A stretch of 64,000 bases of DNA from Streptomyces sp. DH5 (GCF_020873915.1 NZ_JAHWGP010000023.1:1-64000), one strand, 5' to 3'. Shown: positions 35,501-43,964, counted from the first letter of the stretch. The notes: a model not told the origin generated them from the letters alone. Numbers and translations: made by a program.

Positions 35501-35997
35501 GCGCCGACTTCGCCGCCTACGCCGGCGCGGCCTGGAACCGACTGGTGCGTACCGCCCTGCTGCTCACCGGGGACTTCCACGAGGCCGAGGACCTCGTGCA
35601 GACCACCCTGGCGAAGGTGTACGCCCGGTGGGGCCGCATCCCGCCCGGTGAGGTCGACTTCTACGTACGGCGCTCACTGGTCAACAACAACCTCAGCCGC
35701 CTGCGCCGGAGACGTGTCACCCACCTGTTGATGCCGTTCCTGCCCGAACGCGTGCACCAGCCCCACGACGGCCACGCCGAGTCCGTCGAACACCGCGCCG
35801 CGATCATGGACGCCCTGGCCACCCTCTCCACCCGCCAGCGGACGGTACTGGTCCTGCGCTACTGGGACGACCTCGCCGAACCCGACATCGCCGAGCTGCT
35901 CCACTGCTCCCTCGGCACCGTCAAGACCCACGCCCGGCGCGGCCTCGCGGCCCTGCGCGCCCACCCCGCCTTCGCAGCCTCCGGAGCCCGCCGATGA
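35464..35997 (+). CDS. ECF RNA polymerase sigma factor (SigE family)
   Basis: 177 residues from the GTG at 35464. Region 2 (DFAAYAGAAWNRLVRTALLLTGDFHEAEDLVQTTLAKVY) and region 4 (LSTRQRTVLVLRYWDDLAEPDIAELLHCSLGTVKTHARRGLAALR) are both present and intact, matching the SigE-type group abundant in actinomycetes. Its stop overlaps the ATG of the next gene (ATGA, 35994-35997), which encodes a membrane protein with anti-sigma layout. Such sigma factors are normally held by that partner until an envelope signal arrives. Confidence 0.93.
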   Translation: MPQDETAAPFPLSADFAAYAGAAWNRLVRTALLLTGDFHEAEDLVQTTLAKVYARWGRIPPGEVDFYVRRSLVNNNLSRLRRRRVTHLLMPFLPERVHQPHDGHAESVEHRAAIMDALATLSTRQRTVLVLRYWDDLAEPDIAELLHCSLGTVKTHARRGLAALRAHPAFAASGARR

Positions 35998-36719
35998 CCG
36001 ACCGCGCACCCGAAGCAGACACAGGTCCGGAGCCTGCGGAGACCGGACGGCTGCGCGACGCACTCGCCGAAGCGGCCCACCGCGTCACCCCGTCCCGCGT
36101 GCCGCTGACCGCGGTGCAGCGCCACGGCCGGCGCCTCCAGCACAGGCGGCGAGCGACCGTCCTGGGCACGGGATGCGCCCTGCTGCTGCTCCCCCTGGCC
36201 TTCGTGGCACGCACCGGCGCGGACCCCGACACCGCCCCCGCCGCACCTCCGGCCGCCTCCGCGCCCCCCTCGCCCGCCCCGTCCGTCTCCCCGACACCCC
36301 GTGTGGTCGCCCCCGGTGAGCGGGTGACGGTGGCCCCCGGCTTCCAGCTCTGGCTCACCGCCGAGGGCAAGCACTGGACCACCCCTTCCATGCCCGGACT
36401 GGAGCAGTTCCGCAGCGTGGTCGACGGCGACATCGACCGCGGCACCCCCGGCGTCTCCCTGCAGATGGAGACCTCGGACGGCCACGCCTACCTCTCCGGC
36501 CTGTACTACGGCGGCAGGGGCACCGCGTCCACCGTCGAGATCGAGACGGCCTCCGGCACCGTCCACGGCCGGCTCGTCCAGCTCCCCGGCGCCCCGGGAT
36601 GGGGGGTCTGGTACGCCACCACCGGCGTCGAACCCGACGCCGGCTCCCCCGGCTCCACTCCCGGCGTCACCGTCCGGGACACCGGGGGCGGGGTCTACGC
36701 CCGGCTGCCGGCACGCTGA
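35994..36719 (+). CDS. Membrane-anchored putative anti-sigma factor with sensory ectodomain
   Basis: 241 residues. A cytoplasmic N-terminus of about 50 residues (LRDALAEAAHRVTPSRVPLTAVQRHGRR, the position of sigma-binding segments), one helix (about 55-72, VLGTGCALLLLPLAFVA), a Pro/Ala/Ser linker, and an external domain of about 135 residues shared with the secreted paralogue. There is no zinc-binding HxxxCxxC motif. Translational overlap with the sigma gene argues that it is its regulator. The ectodomain contains two conserved-looking aromatic stretches (KHWTTPSMP, GWGVWYATT); ligand unknown. Confidence 0.72.
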   Translation: MTDRAPEADTGPEPAETGRLRDALAEAAHRVTPSRVPLTAVQRHGRRLQHRRRATVLGTGCALLLLPLAFVARTGADPDTAPAAPPAASAPPSPAPSVSPTPRVVAPGERVTVAPGFQLWLTAEGKHWTTPSMPGLEQFRSVVDGDIDRGTPGVSLQMETSDGHAYLSGLYYGGRGTASTVEIETASGTVHGRLVQLPGAPGWGVWYATTGVEPDAGSPGSTPGVTVRDTGGGVYARLPAR

Positions 36720-36778
36720 GGCGCCCGATGCCACGGAGGCCACCGCATGCCTTGCGCAGTCCTTCGCCCGCCCGTAAG

Positions 36779-36792
36779 TTACTGGCGAGTAG
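36779..36792. promoter_or_regulatory. Possible TetR-type operator
   Basis: TACT-GGCG-AGTA lies 24 bp upstream of the enoyl-CoA hydratase start. Similar small palindromes control acyl-CoA metabolism genes in Streptomyces. The short arms make this tentative. Confidence 0.35.
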
Positions 36793-36814
36793 ATCGTCCG
36801 TCGAAGGAGCCTCC

Positions 36815-37486
36815 ATGCCGTCGCTCGACCGCCAAGAAAACGTCTTCGTCCTGGACCTGGGTGACGGCGAGAACCGCTTCCACCCGGACTGGATCACCGC
36901 GGTCGGCGCCGCACTCGACGAGGTGGAGAAGGCGGAGGGCCCCCGCGCCCTGGTCACCGCCGCCACCGGCAAGTTCTACTCGAACGGTCTCGACCTGGAG
37001 TGGCTGTTCGCCAACGCCGACCACTACCACGACTACGTCGTCTCCGTGCACGAACTCTTCGCGCGGCTGCTGTCCCTGCCGCTCATCACGGTGGCCGCCC
37101 TCCAGGGCCACACCTTCGCCGCCGGCGCGATGTTCTCCCTCGCCCACGACTTCCGCGTGATGCGCGCCGACCGCGGCTACTGGTGCCTGCCCGAAGCGGA
37201 CATCGACATCCCCTTCACCCCCGGCATGTCCGCCCTCATCCAGTCCCGGCTGACCCCGCAGACCGCGCACGAGTCCATGACGACCGCCCGCCGCTACGGC
37301 GGCACCGACGCCGCCACCGCCGGCATCGTCGACCGCGCGGTCCCGGAGGAGGCCGTACGCTCCACCGCCGTCGAGATCGCCCAGGCCCTGGTGAACAAGG
37401 CCGGCGACACGCTCGGCACCATCAAGGCCCGTATGTACGCCCCGGCCCTCGCCACCCTCCGCGACACCACGAACCCCCTCGGCTGA
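36815..37486 (+). CDS. Enoyl-CoA hydratase/isomerase-family protein
   Basis: 223 residues from the ATG at 36815 (GAAGGAG). Crotonase fold with KFYSNGLDLEWLF forming the CoA/substrate loop and LQGHTFAAGAMFSLAHDFRVM carrying the oxyanion-hole glycine. The position equal to the first catalytic Glu of hydratases is Ala/Gly, while EADIDIPFTPGMSALI resembles the delta3-delta2-enoyl-CoA isomerase group. Isomerase is therefore more likely than hydratase. It stands alone with a possible operator upstream. Confidence 0.85.
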   Translation: MPSLDRQENVFVLDLGDGENRFHPDWITAVGAALDEVEKAEGPRALVTAATGKFYSNGLDLEWLFANADHYHDYVVSVHELFARLLSLPLITVAALQGHTFAAGAMFSLAHDFRVMRADRGYWCLPEADIDIPFTPGMSALIQSRLTPQTAHESMTTARRYGGTDAATAGIVDRAVPEEAVRSTAVEIAQALVNKAGDTLGTIKARMYAPALATLRDTTNPLG

Positions 37487-37776
37487 GCCAGGTTCCTCCG
37501 CCCCCGTCGCCCCTTCCTCCCCCGCGCTCCGACCCCGCCGGACACCGACCCCGCCCGTGATGACGGTGAGGCCCACGATCATCACGGCGCCGGCGGGCCA
37601 GAAGCCGGCGCACCACGTGGCGCGAGCGGGGCGCCCCCTGGACGATCCCGCCGCCGGCCTGCCGCAGGAAGCCGCCGAAACCGGACTCCGGACACTTACC
37701 TGCCAGGTCATCGACCCCGGCACGGCCCGCCTGCCATGCTCCCGGGGTACGGACCCCGACCGACCGGAAGGACGCC

Positions 37777-38124
37777 ATGCCCGCCTACGTGATAGCTCAC
37801 CTGCAAGAAGCCGCTCCGCACCCGGAGATCGCCGAGTACATCGAGCGCATCCCCGCCACCTTCGAGCCGTACGGCGGACGCTTCCTGGTGCACGCCACGC
37901 AGCACGAGGTGAAGGAGGGCACCTGGCCCGGGCACGTCGTGATGATCGGCTTCCCCGGGGTCGCCGAGGCCCGGGCATGGTGGGACTCGCCCGCGTACCA
38001 GGAGATCGCACCGCTGCGTTCGCGGCACATCCCGGGCGACATCATCCTGGTCGACGGCGTCCCGGAGGGCTACGACCCGGCTGCCACCGCCAAGGCGATG
38101 CGAGAGGCCCTGCCCGCCGACTAG
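37777..38124 (+). CDS. DUF1330 family protein
   Basis: 115 residues with a ferredoxin-like alpha/beta barrel pattern of the dimeric DUF1330 family: MPAYVIAHLQE start, IPATFEPYGGRFLVHATQHEVKEG, and FPGVAEARAWWDSPAYQEIAPLR. Function of the family is unknown; small-molecule or stress roles are guessed. GGAAGG precedes the ATG. Confidence 0.9.
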   Translation: MPAYVIAHLQEAAPHPEIAEYIERIPATFEPYGGRFLVHATQHEVKEGTWPGHVVMIGFPGVAEARAWWDSPAYQEIAPLRSRHIPGDIILVDGVPEGYDPAATAKAMREALPAD

Positions 38125-38153
38125 TCACGGCCGGGCGTCCGTCGGCGAACGGC

Positions 38154-38684
38154 TCAGCCGATCAGGCCGATCAGGCCGATCAGCCCGTACAGCCCGTACA
38201 GCCAGATCCCCGCCACGGCGAGGAGCACGACCAGGCAACCGGCTCCCGCCAGGAAACCGCTGAACTTCCCCGCACCGGCGTCCGGTTCGCCGTCCCGGGT
38301 GGACGGTATCGAGTCCCAGTCCACCGGGCGCCCCAGAGCCTCGGAGCAGGCGGTCCGCACCGCTGTCAGCCGCTCCACGGCGAACCCGGACGGAGCGAGG
38401 GACTCCGGCCCACGCCATGCGAGCGCCCTCATGCGCTCCTGAGGCGTCCGGTACCGGGCCTCGAAGGCGGCGGTCTCCCCCTCCTCCCGGTCCTCCTCGA
38501 GGTACATCCAGCGCCCGGCCTCCGCCGGCTCGCCGTACAGCCGGTACACCTCCGCCAGACGACGGCGCAGAGTCAGGTCGGTGGCGTGGGACGAGACCAG
38601 TCCGCGCAGACGCTGACGCGCCATGGGCACGCGACCGGCCGCCAGGTCCGCGTCCACCCGGGCGAGGGTGTCTGTCAGAGGCAT
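38154..38684 (-). CDS. DUF6584-like protein with C-terminal membrane segment
   Basis: 176 residues from the ATG at 38684. An N-terminal TPR-like helical part (LARVDADLAAGRVPMARQRLRGLVSSHATDL) resembles the DUF6584 family. A variable middle and one hydrophobic segment (about 145-176) follow. That segment ends in repeating LYG/LIG triplets encoded by five 9-bp DNA repeats (38157-38201), so its length may vary between strains. No strong ribosome-binding site is visible, but the start fits the family. Confidence 0.75.
   Translation of the reverse strand: MPLTDTLARVDADLAAGRVPMARQRLRGLVSSHATDLTLRRRLAEVYRLYGEPAEAGRWMYLEEDREEGETAAFEARYRTPQERMRALAWRGPESLAPSGFAVERLTAVRTACSEALGRPVDWDSIPSTRDGEPDAGAGKFSGFLAGAGCLVVLLAVAGIWLYGLYGLIGLIGLIG
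38157..38201. repeat. 9-bp repeats inside the DUF6584-like gene
   Basis: Three copies of GCCGATCAG and two of CCCGTACAG encode the in-frame Leu-(Ile/Tyr)-Gly triplets at the protein's C-terminal end. The 9-bp period keeps the frame. Confidence 0.85.
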
Positions 38685-39001
38685 GGACGCATGATCGGTG
38701 AAGACGCCGGACCGTCTCGACCCCTTTTCGCCGCACGACCGCTCAGCCGAGGGCTTCCCGGGCGATGCCGTCCGGGCCAGGGCGTCCGCTGCGCCCCCCG
38801 CGCGGCAGCGGGCCGGTGGGTGGCAGGGATGGGTGATCGGTGAGGGCGACGGGACTCTCGGCCGGGTCCCTGCGGTCGACGCGGGCGCCCCCGTCGGGCC
38901 CGTCCCGGAGACTCCGGCCCCGGGACCACGCGGAGAGTAGCGTGGGAGAGGCGAGGCGAATCCCCGCGTTCGCACCGGCTCCCGAAGACGGGTGGCTCCC
39001 T
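38685..39001. other. Divergent intergenic region
   Basis: Holds the promoters of the DUF6584-like gene (minus) and the first DUF5994 gene (plus). No recognisable gene or strong repeat. GAGAGTAGCGTGGGAGAGG near 38932 lies where a plus-strand promoter might be. Confidence 0.3.
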
Positions 39002-39481
39002 ATGACCAGCTCCGGCACACCCGCTTCCCGGCACCTGCCGAGTGGCGTTCACACGGTCGTGCGGCCGGGGTGCGCGCTGCTCCGGCTGGAGACGACGCAG
39101 TCGCGCGAAGGCGTCCTGGACGGTGCGTGGTGGCCGCGGTCGCGCGACATCGGTGCCGAGCTGCCCGCGCTGCTGAGCGCCCTCACCGAGCACCTCGGCC
39201 CCGTGTCACGTGTCGGGCTGGACACCGCGGCCTGGCAAGGGCTGCCGACGCGGATGGTCGTCGACGGCCGGGTCGTGCACATCGACTCGTTCCCGGTGGG
39301 TGACGACACCGTCATGATCACCCGGGGCGACCACGACCTCTTCTCGCTGATGGTGGTCCCGCCGAACACGGCACCCGAGGCCGCTCAGGCCGCGATGGCC
39401 CAGGCGGTGCGGGCCGACAACATCACCACGGCGGAACAGATCCTCATCGACACCGGAAGCGGGCGGATCCTGCCGGACTGA
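39002..39481 (+). CDS. DUF5994 family protein (copy 1)
   Basis: 159 residues. The family pattern is clear: CALLRLETTQSREGVLDGAWWPRSRDIGAELPALL, VSRVGLDTAAWQGLPTRMVVDGRVVHIDSF and LFSLMVVPPNTAPEAAQAAM. DUF5994 proteins are actinobacterial, soluble and uncharacterised. This copy is intact. Three more copies lie within 5.5 kb (40732, 43276, 43965), next to phosphatase and STAS genes, hinting at stress-linked partner-switching. Confidence 0.88.
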   Translation: MTSSGTPASRHLPSGVHTVVRPGCALLRLETTQSREGVLDGAWWPRSRDIGAELPALLSALTEHLGPVSRVGLDTAAWQGLPTRMVVDGRVVHIDSFPVGDDTVMITRGDHDLFSLMVVPPNTAPEAAQAAMAQAVRADNITTAEQILIDTGSGRILPD

Positions 39482-39542
39482 CGGACCGCCCCCGCCCCCT
39501 TGGCCGAGCCGGCGCGAACGGTGGCGGACCGCAACGACGAGG

Positions 39543-40727
39543 TCAGCCGCGCCACTCCACCATGAGCAGCGTCGCGTCATCCGTGGTGTGTCCGCCCCGC
39601 GCCCGCTTGAGCGTGTGGGACAGCGAGCGCGTCACCGCCCGCACCCCACGGCCGGTTCGCTCCAGCTGGTTCACACAGGCGATCAGCTGGTCCTCACCGA
39701 ACTCCTCCCTCCCGGTCTTGTGCTCCTCGACCAGTCCATCGCTGAAGCACAGGACGCGGTCTCCGCGCTCCAGTCCCAGTTCGCTGATCTGTGGCTCCGC
39801 TCCGCCCAGGCCGACAGGCAGGGTCGTCGGGGCGGCCAGGCGCCCCGCGACGCGGTGGCCGCGGACGAGGAGCGGCGACGGGTGCCCCGCGTTGACCCAC
39901 TGGACCCGTCCCGTCGTCGTGTCCAGCTGCATCATCTGCGCGGTGACGAAGTGCTCGAGACCGAACTGTTCCGCCACCGCGTGGTCCATGAAGTCGTAGA
40001 TCTCCGACAGCCCGATGCCGGCGCGGCGGGCATGGCGGTAGGCGCCGATGGCCACCGTGGCCGCGTCCAGACCGTGCCCCATCGCGTCGATCATGACGGC
40101 GTGGAGCACGTCCCCGTTGAGCGCGTAGTCGAAGCTGTCCCCCGCCACGTCATAGGCGGGTTCCAGGACCCCGGCCACGGCGACCCGGGGCATGATCATC
40201 GCCAGCGGTGGCAGCAGGGACCACTGGATCTCCGCGGCGACGGTCATCGACTCGTCGCGTCGAGTGGCGAAGAACAGGTCGGAGTAGCCGTGCTTGGTCA
40301 CCAGCAGGTCGGCCACCAGGCCGGAGAGCCTGTGCAGCAGGCGGCGGTCGTGGTCGTCGACGCCGTCCAGCGTCACCGCCATGACCCCCACCTGGTCACC
40401 GCCGTCCAGCAGCGGCAGGTGGACCCGTACGCCGTCGTCCCGCGGCACCTCGACACGGACCGCGTCGAGGAAGCAGCGGCCCGCGTCGGAGCCGTCGATC
40501 GGCTGCGGCTCCCCTTCCACGAGGCCCTCGCCGGGCAGGGGTACGAGCATCAGCTGGCCGTAGTCCTGCAGCAGCACCTGTGCACGGCGACCCCCCAGTC
40601 GCTCCACCACGTCGGCGACCAAGGGCCCGACGAGATGGGGAGGAAGCTCGTGCGCGCGGTCGAGAACGGCTCCGAGCAGCGCCTCTCCGAAGCTTTCGGA
40701 GCGGTCCGAGCGAGGTGCGGGCGTCAT
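39543..40727 (-). CDS. SpoIIE/PP2C-type serine phosphatase with GAF-like sensor
   Basis: 394 residues. Residues about 10-160 form a GAF-like region. The PP2C_2/SpoIIE domain (about 190-392) shows the metal-binding Asp motifs DVAGDSFDYALN and MIDAMGHGLDAA, VQWVNAGHPSPLLV, LCFSDGLVEEH and the final DDATLLMVEW. Such enzymes dephosphorylate STAS anti-anti-sigma factors. Its start lies 4 bp from the stop of the upstream DUF5994 copy 2, so both are one transcript. The STAS-GNAT gene lies 0.8 kb further upstream on the same strand. Confidence 0.93.
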   Translation of the reverse strand: MTPAPRSDRSESFGEALLGAVLDRAHELPPHLVGPLVADVVERLGGRRAQVLLQDYGQLMLVPLPGEGLVEGEPQPIDGSDAGRCFLDAVRVEVPRDDGVRVHLPLLDGGDQVGVMAVTLDGVDDHDRRLLHRLSGLVADLLVTKHGYSDLFFATRRDESMTVAAEIQWSLLPPLAMIMPRVAVAGVLEPAYDVAGDSFDYALNGDVLHAVMIDAMGHGLDAATVAIGAYRHARRAGIGLSEIYDFMDHAVAEQFGLEHFVTAQMMQLDTTTGRVQWVNAGHPSPLLVRGHRVAGRLAAPTTLPVGLGGAEPQISELGLERGDRVLCFSDGLVEEHKTGREEFGEDQLIACVNQLERTGRGVRAVTRSLSHTLKRARGGHTTDDATLLMVEWRG

Positions 40728-40731
40728 CCGC

Positions 40732-41214
40732 TCACCCGCCGTGATCCGGCCGCACCGGCTGCGGCGGTGTGGGGCGACGAAGAGACTGCCCGTGCCCGTG
40801 CCATGGCTTCACCGGGGACATTGACGACCGGACACCGGCCGGCCGGCCACCTCGGCCCGACCGCGTCGGGCTCTCACCTGGGTCCGGGGCGGGCGCTCCG
40901 GCTGCGGGGCCGCTCCGAACCACCTCGGCCACGTGGCCGGGCGCCATCACCTTCTGCGGGGCCCCGGGCCAGGACGCGGGGCCCACGGTGACCCGGGTGA
41001 CGGTGCCGACAGCCGAGTCCGATGCGCCGGGGTCCGTTGCGCCGACCAGCGCGGGAGACGCTGGTTTCAGCGCGTCGAAGCGCGGCCACCACGTTCCGTG
41101 CAGCGGGCCGGGGCTGACGCCCGCCGTAAGGCCCAGCCGGGGCGAGGGCATCCGGTGGGCGTGCGTGTCACCTGGCTGCGTCGTGACTTCGGCGGGCTTG
41201 GTGATGGCGTCCAT
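40732..41214 (-). CDS. DUF5994 family protein (copy 2), truncated domain
   Basis: 160 residues. The first half matches the family (RLGLTAGVSPGPLHGTWWPRFDAL; VGTVTRVTVGPASWPGAPQKV; GHVAEVV). After about residue 98 the sequence becomes Pro/Arg/Gly-rich without the usual LLVVPP segment in any frame, so the domain is half lost. It is still spaced 4 bp from the phosphatase start and may survive because of translational coupling. Confidence 0.6.
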   Translation of the reverse strand: MDAITKPAEVTTQPGDTHAHRMPSPRLGLTAGVSPGPLHGTWWPRFDALKPASPALVGATDPGASDSAVGTVTRVTVGPASWPGAPQKVMAPGHVAEVVRSGPAAGAPAPDPGESPTRSGRGGRPAGVRSSMSPVKPWHGHGQSLRRPTPPQPVRPDHGG

Positions 41215-41491
41215 CGTGCGGTCCCGTCCTGGGCGGCTTTCGGCTGTCCGCGTCCGTCACTCACCGGGAACGGCCTCGCCGCGGTCGTGCGGCCGAAAAG
41301 CTCCGGGTACAGCCAGGCTACTCCGGGCCGTGGCGGGTGGCGCGGGGTGCGACCGCTGTGCGGAGGCGCATGGGTACCGCAGAGGACGGGCGGCACAGGA
41401 CGGGTAGCGGAGGCCGGGTGGCAGAGGTCGGTCGGCATGACCACCGCGGTCGGCACGGCCGTCGGACCGTCGGCCACCACAGTCGTCCTGA

Positions 41492-42481
41492 TCACCGGTC
41501 TGTCGGGGAGGGGCCTTCCAGGGGCAGGATCAGCACGCAGGGGGCGACCGGGCCGGGCAGCCCGACGACCTCTCCCATGTTCTGCCAGCCCCACGACTCG
41601 AACGCGGCATGTCCGGCCCGGTCGGCCGGATGGAGCAGGACGACTCCGAGGGCGGCGTGCCGGTCGGTGAGCAGACGCTGTTGCAGACGGCGGGCGATGT
41701 CGCGGCGCTGAGGGTGTGGATGGGTCACGACCTGAGTGAGGACCAGGAATCGTGCGCAGGCGGTGAGCCGTTGGATGCTCTCCTGCAGCAGTCGGTCGAA
41801 CCCTCGCCGGCCGGAGCCGCTCGGGCCCACCGGGAAACCGTAGGCCCAACCGACCAGTCCCGTCGTCTCGGCGACCAGCAGCGCGAAGCCGGGGCGCCGG
41901 GCGCTGACGGCCAGGCGGCGCAGGCACTCCCCTCGGTCCTGGAGCGACTCACCGTGCGTGTCCGCGACGGACGCCATGGCCAGGTCCGCGATGTCCTCCT
42001 CCAATCCCTCGATCTGCTGGCGGGTCAGCCGGCGCAGGCGGATGCCGTCCTTGAGGACCGGCCCGGGAACGGGATGCCCGGACGCCGGTGACCCGTCGGC
42101 CGACGGCCCTGACGAGGCCGTTTCCAGGAGGTCGTGGGACACCGCCGGCGGCACGGGATCCGTGGGGGCCGCGAGGAGCGGGGAGGTGGAGCCGGTGACG
42201 GCGAGGAGCCGGGTGATCTGGGCACACGGGTGGTGCAGCCGCAGCGAGGCGTGCACCCGGCCGGCGCGTTGTGACATCGACAGGAAGATGTCCAGGCCCC
42301 TGGCGTCGCAGGAGCCGACGGTGGTCAGGTCGACGTCGATGCTCGTGACGCCGTCGCGCAGGCACTGCTCCAGTGAGGTCCGCAGCAGTGGCGCCGTGGC
42401 CGGTCCGATGTCACCGGCGAGCGTGACGAGTGCCCCCTCCCCGCGGTCGCGCCGGTGGATGTCCAGCCGGGAGAGGAGCAT
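41492..42481 (-). CDS. STAS domain fused to a GNAT-like acetyltransferase domain
   Basis: 329 residues from the ATG at 42481 (GAGGGGGG upstream). Residues 1-105 form a STAS anti-sigma-antagonist-like domain (VTLAGDIGPATAPLL, IDVDLTTVGSCDARGLDIFL). The residue equal to the phosphorylated Ser of SpoIIAA (D-S-S-G) is Ala here, so normal kinase control is lost. After a linker (about 105-150) comes a GNAT-like fold (LTQVVTHPHPQRRDIARRLQQRLL near 260-285; HPADRAGHAAFESWGWQ). The fusion could couple a sigma switch to acetyl-CoA or to N-acetylation of a partner. Substrate unknown. Confidence 0.75.
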   Translation of the reverse strand: MLLSRLDIHRRDRGEGALVTLAGDIGPATAPLLRTSLEQCLRDGVTSIDVDLTTVGSCDARGLDIFLSMSQRAGRVHASLRLHHPCAQITRLLAVTGSTSPLLAAPTDPVPPAVSHDLLETASSGPSADGSPASGHPVPGPVLKDGIRLRRLTRQQIEGLEEDIADLAMASVADTHGESLQDRGECLRRLAVSARRPGFALLVAETTGLVGWAYGFPVGPSGSGRRGFDRLLQESIQRLTACARFLVLTQVVTHPHPQRRDIARRLQQRLLTDRHAALGVVLLHPADRAGHAAFESWGWQNMGEVVGLPGPVAPCVLILPLEGPSPTDR

Positions 42482-42866
42482 CACGTCCCCCCTCGGCGGG
42501 GGCGCCGCGGGCCGGTACGGGCACGCGGTACGCGCGCGGCGATGACGAGCTCGCGTGGCGTTGCTTCGACCGTGGCGGACATGATGCCGACCCGTCTCCG
42601 CGCCGACCGCTGGGGCGGGCGGCGGGGTTCGTCCCTCGCCGAGGACGACCCGGCTCGGCGGCCGCAGCGCGTGATGCCCTCGGTGCTTCCACCGTACGTC
42701 GCCCACAGCCGGAAGCGGCGGCGGGCGAGGGTACCAGGAGTACGGTGGAGAGCGTCGAGGGTACTTCGTACTCCGGTGACAGCACTGGTCTCGTCCTCGG
42801 CGCGCGGCACCGCACCAGGGCCGCGTGACACGAGCCGTAGCCGCGGCCCGGGGCAGGTTCCGCCCT
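42482..42866. promoter_or_regulatory. Divergent control region with palindromic GTAC motifs
   Basis: Between the STAS-GNAT gene (minus) and a plus-strand frameshifted gene. It contains GGGTACCAGGAGTAC (about 42730-42744) and GAGGGTACTTCGTACTCC (42757-42774). The 11-mer GTACTTCGTAC recurs upstream of DUF5994 copy 4 (43873-43883). GGGTAC resembles the -10 element of sigma-B-type stress promoters of Streptomyces (GNNT-N14-16-GGGTAC). No gene is seen. Confidence 0.5.
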
Positions 42867-43195
42867 ATGACCACCGCATCCCCGCAGCCCCACTCGTCCC
42901 TGACCGGGGACGTTCCGGACGACGCTCCCGCCGAGGGCACGGTGGAGGTGCGCATCGTCTGCATGGACGCCGATGTGGCCCGGCACGTCGCGGACGCTCT
43001 CCGGCTGCTGTTCGCCGGGACGAGCAGCGCAGCTATCCGGCACCGACCTCGGGGAGAGGAACGCGGCCGCACCTCACGCTCGACCCCGCCCGGGGCGCCG
43101 GCCCACTTCGCTTCCGGCTGGACGCCGGCGGACCGCCCGTCGACCGGACGCATCCGGGCGAGACCGCGCGACGCGTGTGCCCGCCGGGCTCCGGT
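42867..43195 (+). pseudogene. Frameshifted small hypothetical protein
   Basis: ATG 42867 gives VEVRIVCMDADVARHVADALRLLFAG, a beta-alpha start. The natural continuation, DEQRSYPAPTSGRGTRPHLTLD, sits in another frame beginning at about 43019. One missing G in GCCGGGAC would join them. The restored protein would be about 110 residues of a Streptomyces-type hypothetical family that I know only by pattern. The 3' end is uncertain because the second frame runs into the next gene. Confidence 0.4.
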
Positions 43196-43275
43196 CGGCG
43201 CCCGGCGGACCGGCCACCGCCCGTCACATTCCCGACCGTGGTGGTTCCCTCGTCCCGACCAGCTCAGGAGCCCTC

Positions 43276-43749
43276 ATGCCCACCACCCCTTCCCTTCCCC
43301 TCCACCCGCCGCCGTCCGCCCGTCTGCGGCTGGGAGCGGAGCCCCGCCAAGGCGGCTCGGCCCGGCGTATCGACGGGGCCTGGTGGCCGAGGTCCTACGA
43401 CCTGACTGCCGAACTACCCGGACTGCTCGCCGGACTGCCGGACCGCTGGGGACACATCACCAGCGTCCTCGTGAACGGGCCGATGTGGTCGCTGCCCGGT
43501 GACGGGATGCCCGTCGCGGACCAGATGGTGCACCTGCGCCGGACGGAATCGCCGCGAGCCGAACCCGCCGTCTGCCTGCTCGCCCCAGGCCACGGCCGCT
43601 GGGACCTGCTCGTCGTGCCGCCCACAGCCACGGAGGCGGAAGCCGAGCGGCTCATGACCACGGCCACGGCCACGGTCACGGCGACGGCGGACGACCACGC
43701 GAGGAGCACACTCCCCGAGCCCGTGCCCGAAGCCGGAGTGGGCCTCTGA
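43276..43749 (+). CDS. DUF5994 family protein (copy 3)
   Basis: 157 residues from the ATG at 43276 (CAGGAG). Shows RLRLGAEPRQGGSARRIDGAWWPRSYDLTAELPGLLAGL, ITSVLVNGPMWSLPGDGMPVADQMVHLRRTES and WDLLVVPPTATEAEAERLM, so the whole domain is present. The tail (about 135-157) is Thr/Ala/Glu-rich. It lies in the same cluster as copies 1, 2 and 4 and is diverged from them, implying old paralogues rather than a recent tandem duplication. Confidence 0.87.
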   Translation: MPTTPSLPLHPPPSARLRLGAEPRQGGSARRIDGAWWPRSYDLTAELPGLLAGLPDRWGHITSVLVNGPMWSLPGDGMPVADQMVHLRRTESPRAEPAVCLLAPGHGRWDLLVVPPTATEAEAERLMTTATATVTATADDHARSTLPEPVPEAGVGL

Positions 43750-43872
43750 GGTCACCGCACTGCGGCCCGGTGACGTTCCCGCTCGCTCACACGGGCCGCG
43801 GAGCGGGGTGCTGTCGGACATGCCGGCGCACGGTGGCCGGCATGGGAGCGGAGTAGGGTGAAGGCACCGGGA

Positions 43873-43883
43873 GTACTTCGTAC
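43873..43883. promoter_or_regulatory. GTACTTCGTAC motif upstream of DUF5994 copy 4
   Basis: The palindromic 11-mer within GGGAGTACTTCGTACACCGG lies 82 bp before the ATG at 43965 and is identical to the one at 42761-42771. The shared motif suggests a common regulator or sigma factor. Confidence 0.45.
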
Positions 43884-43964
43884 ACCGGCTCGCACGTGGG
43901 TGTCGCTCCCGGCGACCGACGACACCGGGCCGTCGCAGACGGGCCCGGGGGACAGGTCCGCTCC

